A stretch of 9,110 nt of DNA, from contig CANKPO010000037.1 in the NCBI GenBank assembly GCA_947484535.1, positions 1 through 9,110 on the forward strand. Direction: 5' to 3'. The position numbers were made by a program, and so were the translations under genes. The notes beneath the pieces are model-generated. The model did not search any database. It had not been told where the DNA came from and saw nothing but the letters and a program-made list of their open reading frames with translations. Source of the DNA: Caulobacteraceae bacterium (lineage in GTDB: Bacteria; Pseudomonadota; Alphaproteobacteria; Caulobacterales; Caulobacteraceae). Of the stretch, positions 6,428 to 9,110 are shown piece by piece. Each line of letters opens with the position of its first letter. Within the stretch, counting starts at the first letter, position 1.

Positions 6428-7267
6428 CTACCGAAAAAGACTTAACAAGGTTTGCGTTGATGCGTTCGCGATCGCCAGGGCTTGTACCCCGAGCTGTTGA
6501 CGGGTTTGTAGCGATTGTATCTTGGCACTTTCCTTCGCCAGGTCAGCATCCACCAGGTTGCCGATACCGTTATCGATGCTGTCTTGCAGCTTGTTGATGA
6601 AGGTCAGATGCAGATCCAAGGCCTTTGATCCAGTACCGAGCTTGGCCAAAGCGGTGCTGACCTTGCCGATGGCAGTGTTGACCGTGGCGATCATGGCGTT
6701 GGCCGTTGAAGCGGTGTTGGATTGGAGGCTGGCGGTGCTGCCGATGCCGGTGAGGTTCGCGCTGCCCAGACCCAAGGATTGAGCCGAAACGGTCAGTTTG
6801 TTGGTCCCTGCGGCATTGGCCAGCGCAAAGATGCTGGAGCCGCCGGTTTTGATCATGTTGGAGCCATTGAACTCGGCGTTGGCAACCGTCTTGCCGATCT
6901 GATCGCGGAGGGCCTTGAAGTCCACATTCAGGGCTTCGCGGCTGGCCGTATCTAGCGACGTATCAGACGCGGCGAGGGCCTTTTCTTTCATTTGTATGAG
7001 AAGATCTGAAATCGACCCCGCAGCGGCCATCGCCACATCGATGGTCGATTGACCGCGCTGCAAAGAATCGCGAACGGCATTTAGAGACTGCGAATTGGCG
7101 CGCATGGATTGGGCAATGGCCCATGTCGAGCCATTGTCTTTAGCGCTATCGACCTTACGGCCGGTGGAGATACGATTTTGGCTGATGGCAAGGTCTGCGC
7201 CCGTGGCGTTCAGATTTTGCAGGGCAATCATTGCTTGCCCGTTCGTGTTAACGCTGTTCAGCGCCAT
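6428..7267 (-). CDS. Flagellin, short Caulobacter type
   Basis: This 279-residue filament subunit begins [20 protein letters not shown] and ends LSLFR, both typical of flagellin terminal helices. The N-terminal D0/D1 domain covers about residues 5-140 ([29 protein letters not shown]), and the C-terminal D1/D0 domain about 195-279 ([34 protein letters not shown]). The middle is only about 55 residues, so the outer D2/D3 domains are absent, as in Caulobacter flagellins, which have nearly the same length. It is exported through the flagellar type III apparatus and has no cleaved signal peptide. AAGGA lies 8 bases before the ATG. The gene has its own leader (7268-7418) and terminator, so it is probably a single-gene unit. 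Which of several possible flagellin paralogues it is cannot be told, so no symbol is given. Confidence 0.97.
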   Translation of the reverse strand: MALNSVNTNGQAMIALQNLNATGADLAISQNRISTGRKVDSAKDNGSTWAIAQSMRANSQSLNAVRDSLQRGQSTIDVAMAAAGSISDLLIQMKEKALAASDTSLDTASREALNVDFKALRDQIGKTVANAEFNGSNMIKTGGSSIFALANAAGTNKLTVSAQSLGLGSANLTGIGSTASLQSNTASTANAMIATVNTAIGKVSTALAKLGTGSKALDLHLTFINKLQDSIDNGIGNLVDADLAKESAKIQSLQTRQQLGVQALAIANASTQTLLSLFR

Positions 7268-7275
7268 GACGATAT

Positions 7276-7280
7276 TCCTT
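7276..7280 (-). promoter_or_regulatory. Strong ribosome binding site of the flagellin gene
   Basis: The minus strand reads AAGGA inside GAAGAAGGAAT, 8 bases before the ATG. This fits a highly expressed gene. Confidence 0.7.
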
Positions 7281-7290
7281 CTTCGAGGTG

Positions 7291-7324
7291 TCCGGGCTCA
7301 TTTTAAGTCCGGGGGCATTTTGCC
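7291..7324 (-). repeat. Imperfect 17-base tandem repeat in the flagellin leader
   Basis: TCCGGGCTCATTTTAAG (7291-7307) is followed directly by TCCGGGGGCATTTTGCC (7308-7324). Both share TCCGGG and CATTTT at the same spacing (12 of the first 14 positions). On the flagellin mRNA this puts two CCCGGA boxes, each preceded by AAAATG, ahead of the ribosome site. The right unit also overlaps GGGCA-TTT-TGCCC (7313-7325), able to form a small hairpin. It may be a post-transcriptional control site; flagellin leaders in Caulobacter are targets of FlbT. That role is inference. Confidence 0.5.
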
Positions 7325-7352
7325 CTATGGCAGGACCAGAAGCTCAGCTCGA

Positions 7353-7399
7353 AAGCTATCGCTACTGTCCAGTACCTCGATGGCTATCACAAGCTATCG
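7353..7399. repeat. Repeated AAGCTATCG upstream of flagellin
   Basis: AAGCTATCG occurs at 7353-7361 and 7391-7399, with a third shorter copy GCTATC at 7383-7388, 10 bases before the last. They lie roughly 90-130 bases upstream of the flagellin ATG, a usual place for activator or promoter elements. I found no good sigma-54 (TGGCAC-N5-TTGC) site here. Confidence 0.4.
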
Positions 7400-7418
7400 A
7401 AACTGCGCAAGTCTTAAA

Positions 7419-8108
7419 TTACGATTCTTTGCAAAAAAGTTGGAGGTCGCTGACCTTGTGAATCTGGACCCAAGACAGCTCATCCTCGTCGGCATTGGTG
7501 TAGCTATAGACAACCAAAACGTCGGATCGGCTGGGGTATGAAACTCGGTATATCTGATTGAAACTAAACATATTTCCGACCCGGCACTGGAGGCGCGGCT
7601 TTAGGTCAGCGCTGGCAAAAACCTGTTCGGCGGTAAACAGGCAACCTGAATAGAAGATGCCAAAACAGCCCCTTCCAGGCATGCCGGGAGAAATTTCGAT
7701 CCAGCGGGGTCCAAGCGACATGGGCTGGTCGGTCATCAGTTTCAGGGTCCAACCCGCCTCGCGCCGCCGCCGCCGCAGCGCTACAGGTGCGGTGCCTTGG
7801 GTGTGAATCCGGGCCAAGGCTTGACGCATAAAGTCGCCCTGCTGGGTACGACCGGGCTTGTCTGACAGCCAGATGAGCGAGGATTGAAGCTCGGGCTCCC
7901 AGTCAAAGCGGGTTCCCGACCTTGGCATGAGGTCGACAATGAGGTCCGACATCTCAACCGCGGGCTGATGGGTCAGGCGGGGTCTTTGAAGCCGGGCAAT
8001 ATGGTCTTTCAGCCCGTGAGACGGCGCGGCCAAGGCGGGCACCGATGGCAGGCCCGCCAAGAGGATCAAAAGCGATCCAAGCAGAGAGGCGCCAAGACGA
8101 CCTCTCAC
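7419..8108 (-). CDS. Secreted protein of unknown function
   Basis: I do not recognise this 229-residue protein. It begins with a clear signal peptide: basic residues R2 and R4, a hydrophobic run from about 9 to 20, and a cleavage site after ALA at 25-27, so the mature protein should be periplasmic or secreted. Residues 112-116 are five arginines. There are four cysteines, at 148, 156, 175 and 226, all in the C-terminal half; two disulfide bonds are possible after export. The C-terminal 80 residues (FSFNQIYRVSYPSRSD, VLVVYSYTNADEDE) look like beta structure. The start is a GTG with a weak ribosome site. The frame is open further upstream, but no start codon was found before the tRNA gene. It lies 151 bases upstream of flagellin on the same strand and 71 bases downstream of the tRNA. 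A motility role is only suggested by position. Confidence 0.75.
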   Translation of the reverse strand: MRGRLGASLLGSLLILLAGLPSVPALAAPSHGLKDHIARLQRPRLTHQPAVEMSDLIVDLMPRSGTRFDWEPELQSSLIWLSDKPGRTQQGDFMRQALARIHTQGTAPVALRRRRREAGWTLKLMTDQPMSLGPRWIEISPGMPGRGCFGIFYSGCLFTAEQVFASADLKPRLQCRVGNMFSFNQIYRVSYPSRSDVLVVYSYTNADEDELSWVQIHKVSDLQLFCKES

Positions 8109-8179
8109 GGCATTTGCTTCTGAAACGGCACTTTGAGACTGCGCAAATCGCCCTTCAGCTTGGCTAGGTCCGGTGGTGT

Positions 8180-8253
8180 TGGAGCGGGCAGAGGGAATCG
8201 AACCCTCACGACAAGCTTGGGAAGCTCGCAGGCTACCACTACATCATGCCCGC
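8180..8253 (-). tRNA. tRNA-Gly (anticodon CCC)
   Basis: On the minus strand a 74-base cloverleaf can be drawn. The acceptor stem GCGGGCA pairs with TGCCCGC. The anticodon stem CGAGC/GCTTG encloses the loop TTCCCAA with anticodon CCC at 8219-8221. The T arm is GAGGGTTCGATTCCCTC. Discriminator T and an encoded CCA complete the 3' end. It reads GGG glycine codons. It is divergent from the HD-domain gene and upstream of the secreted-protein gene. No integrase or duplicated 3' end suggests that it is used as an attachment site. Confidence 0.95.
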
Positions 8254-8262
8254 CTAAGGGGT

Positions 8263-8292
8263 CTTCTAGCCAATCCCATCTGGCTTGTCAGC
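8263..8292 (-). promoter_or_regulatory. Possible promoter of the tRNA-Gly gene
   Basis: Read leftward, TTGCTG and GGCTAG are separated by 17 bases, about 10 bases before the mature tRNA 5' end. The -10 element is poor, so the call rests mainly on position. Confidence 0.3.
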
Positions 8293-8349
8293 AACCGGTT
8301 TTGTTGACGAGACGATCTGTCCGGCGCACCATTGAAAAAAAGCACACAC

Positions 8350-8354
8350 AGGAG
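8350..8354 (+). promoter_or_regulatory. Ribosome binding site deciding the HD-protein start
   Basis: AGGAG lies 7 bases before the ATG at 8362. The frame is open to a TTG at 8332, but that start has no ribosome site and would add only a basic KKSTHRRRP stretch containing the AGGAG itself. Confidence 0.7.
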
Positions 8355-8361
8355 ACGCCCC

Positions 8362-8958
8362 ATGGCCGACGACCATTCTCACCAGACTGAATCTGCCAAG
8401 TTTCACGCCATGACCGAAGGCACAGCGGACGATTGGGCCATTATCGGCAAGGCCATGGCCCCGTTCGTTAAGGACCTGCCCAATCGCGTCCTGTCGCACT
8501 TGAAAATGCTCGACGGCGACTGCGGCGGTTTCGCGGTCGACCGGCTGGAGCACAGCCTGCAAACCGCGACCCGCGCCTTCAAGGACGGTCGCGACGAGGA
8601 ATATGTCGTCTGCGCCCTGCTGCACGATATGGGCGACATTCTGGGTCCTCGGAACCATGCCGACATCGGTGCGGCCATTCTCAAGCCCTTTGTCAGCGAG
8701 CAGAACCATTGGATGGTCGAGCAGCACGGCATTTTCCAAGGCTATTATTTCTTCCACCATATCGGCCTAGACCGCGAGGCCCGTGAACAGCACCGTGGCC
8801 ATCCAGCCTTTGAGCATACCGCGCAGTTTTGCCACCTCTATGATCAGGCCGCGTTCGATCCGGCCTATGAGAGCATGCCCCTCAGCGTCTTTGAGCCGAT
8901 GGTGCACCGGGTCTTTTCGACGGTGAAACGCTCGATCTACGTCAAGTCCGAGGCTTAA
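8362..8958 (+). CDS. HD-domain protein with diiron-oxygenase-like ligand pattern (PhnZ/TmpB-like)
   Basis: This 198-residue cytoplasmic protein contains an HD fold. Candidate metal ligands are H64 (RLEHSLQTA), H88-D89 (ALLHDMGD), H99 (NHADIG), H122 (VEQHGIF) and D161 (CHLYDQAAF). This order H...HD...H...H...D is shared with the mixed-valence diiron oxygenases PhnZ, TmpB and myo-inositol oxygenase, and with the small proteins often annotated as predicted HD phosphohydrolases (COG4341). It may therefore be either an oxygenase or a phosphohydrolase; the substrate-binding residues do not settle this. The length is normal for the small family. The gene is divergent from tRNA-Gly, stands alone, and is followed by two stem-loops. 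No phosphonate-uptake or other pathway gene is visible nearby to name a substrate. Confidence 0.85.
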   Translation: MADDHSHQTESAKFHAMTEGTADDWAIIGKAMAPFVKDLPNRVLSHLKMLDGDCGGFAVDRLEHSLQTATRAFKDGRDEEYVVCALLHDMGDILGPRNHADIGAAILKPFVSEQNHWMVEQHGIFQGYYFFHHIGLDREAREQHRGHPAFEHTAQFCHLYDQAAFDPAYESMPLSVFEPMVHRVFSTVKRSIYVKSEA

Positions 8959-8960
8959 AA

Positions 8961-8990
8961 TTAGGCTCAGCCGCTAAAGCGGACGCCTAA
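8961..8990 (+). terminator. Stem-loop after the HD-domain gene
   Basis: Outer arms TTAGGC (8961-8966) and GCCTAA (8985-8990) flank an inner stem CCGCT/AGCGG (8971-8982). It starts a few bases after the stop codon and follows AAAA. No T run follows, so termination may be partial or the structure may stabilise the mRNA end. The outer arms equal those of the terminator at 4308. Confidence 0.45.
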
Positions 8991-9004
8991 GCCTTGCGAA
9001 GCGG

Positions 9005-9031
9005 GCCGGTTCGGGGCAATCCCGATCCGGC
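9005..9031 (+). other. Strong hairpin in the leader of the last gene
   Basis: GCCGGTTCGGG (9005-9015) pairs with CCCGATCCGGC (9021-9031), ten of eleven positions, with loop GCAAT. It lies 41 bases before the next ATG. With no T tract it is more likely a leader structure, or a second transcript-end structure for the HD gene, than a simple intrinsic terminator. Confidence 0.5.
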
Positions 9032-9072
9032 ACCGCGCTGTGCTGACCGAACCCAAGCTTCGAGGACTGGAT

Positions 9073-9110
9073 ATGGCCCTGCAAACCTTCGTCAATACCT
9101 TTGCCGGTAA
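9073..9110 (+). CDS. Start of an unidentified gene (cut by window edge)
   Basis: ATG at 9073 opens a frame MALQTFVNTFAG that runs to the window end. GAGGA lies 6 bases upstream (9062-9066), a good ribosome site. Only 12 full codons are visible, so the function cannot be told; the segment is mildly hydrophobic. Confidence 0.55.
   Translation, partial: MALQTFVNTFAG

Noticed and set aside
7301..7319. Tiny ORF MPPDLK in the flagellin leader (minus strand)
   Set aside because: It has only six codons, arises from the tandem repeat, and its ribosome site (AGGG, 4 bases away) is badly spaced. There is no evidence of translation.
8180..8253. tRNA-Gly as a mobile-element attachment site
   Set aside because: No duplicated tRNA 3' end, integrase or change in composition is seen on either side.
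1..9110. CRISPR arrays, insertion sequences, toxin-antitoxin or phage-defence genes
   Set aside because: No regularly spaced repeats, transposase motifs or defence-type proteins are visible in any frame.

Overview
The window looks like chromosomal DNA from a GC-rich alphaproteobacterium, most likely a member of the Caulobacteraceae. The main support is the short flagellin, which closely resembles the FljJ/FljK/FljL type flagellins of Caulobacter as I remember them. The soluble globin-coupled chemoreceptor ending in WEEF and the tsaE-amgK gene pair fit as well. This placement comes from recognising protein families, not from a database search.

Left part (1-2484, all minus strand): transcription runs from a TetR-family repressor to a PlsC-type lysophospholipid acyltransferase, then tsaE (tRNA t6A modification ATPase), then the N-terminal part of an AmgK-like sugar kinase cut by the window edge. 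The genes are close or overlapping (tsaE and amgK overlap by 17 bases), so they are probably one operon. Upstream is a 300-base intergenic region rich in palindromes. It separates the operon from the divergent plus-strand gene for a CYTH-CHAD protein (inorganic triphosphatase / polyphosphate-binding family), which ends at a good hairpin terminator near 4308-4345.

Middle part (4368-8108, minus strand): this is a motility and sensing cluster. It holds a soluble protoglobin-methyl-accepting chemoreceptor (probable oxygen or other gas sensor), a 446-base gap containing a strikingly AT-rich island and the flagellin terminator, a flagellin gene with a repeat-containing leader, and a secreted 229-residue protein of unknown function. 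Further right is a minus-strand tRNA-Gly(CCC) with encoded CCA.

Right part (8362-9110, plus strand): an HD-domain protein carries the H...HD...H...H...D ligand pattern of the PhnZ/MIOX-like diiron group. A leader with two stem-loops follows, then the first 12 codons of an unidentified gene.

No insertion sequence, prophage gene, integrase or CRISPR array is visible, and I see no clearly new multi-gene system. The parts most worth a second look are the palindrome cluster at 2564-2692, the AT-rich island at 6061-6300, the flagellin leader repeats, the unrecognised secreted protein and the diiron-type HD protein.
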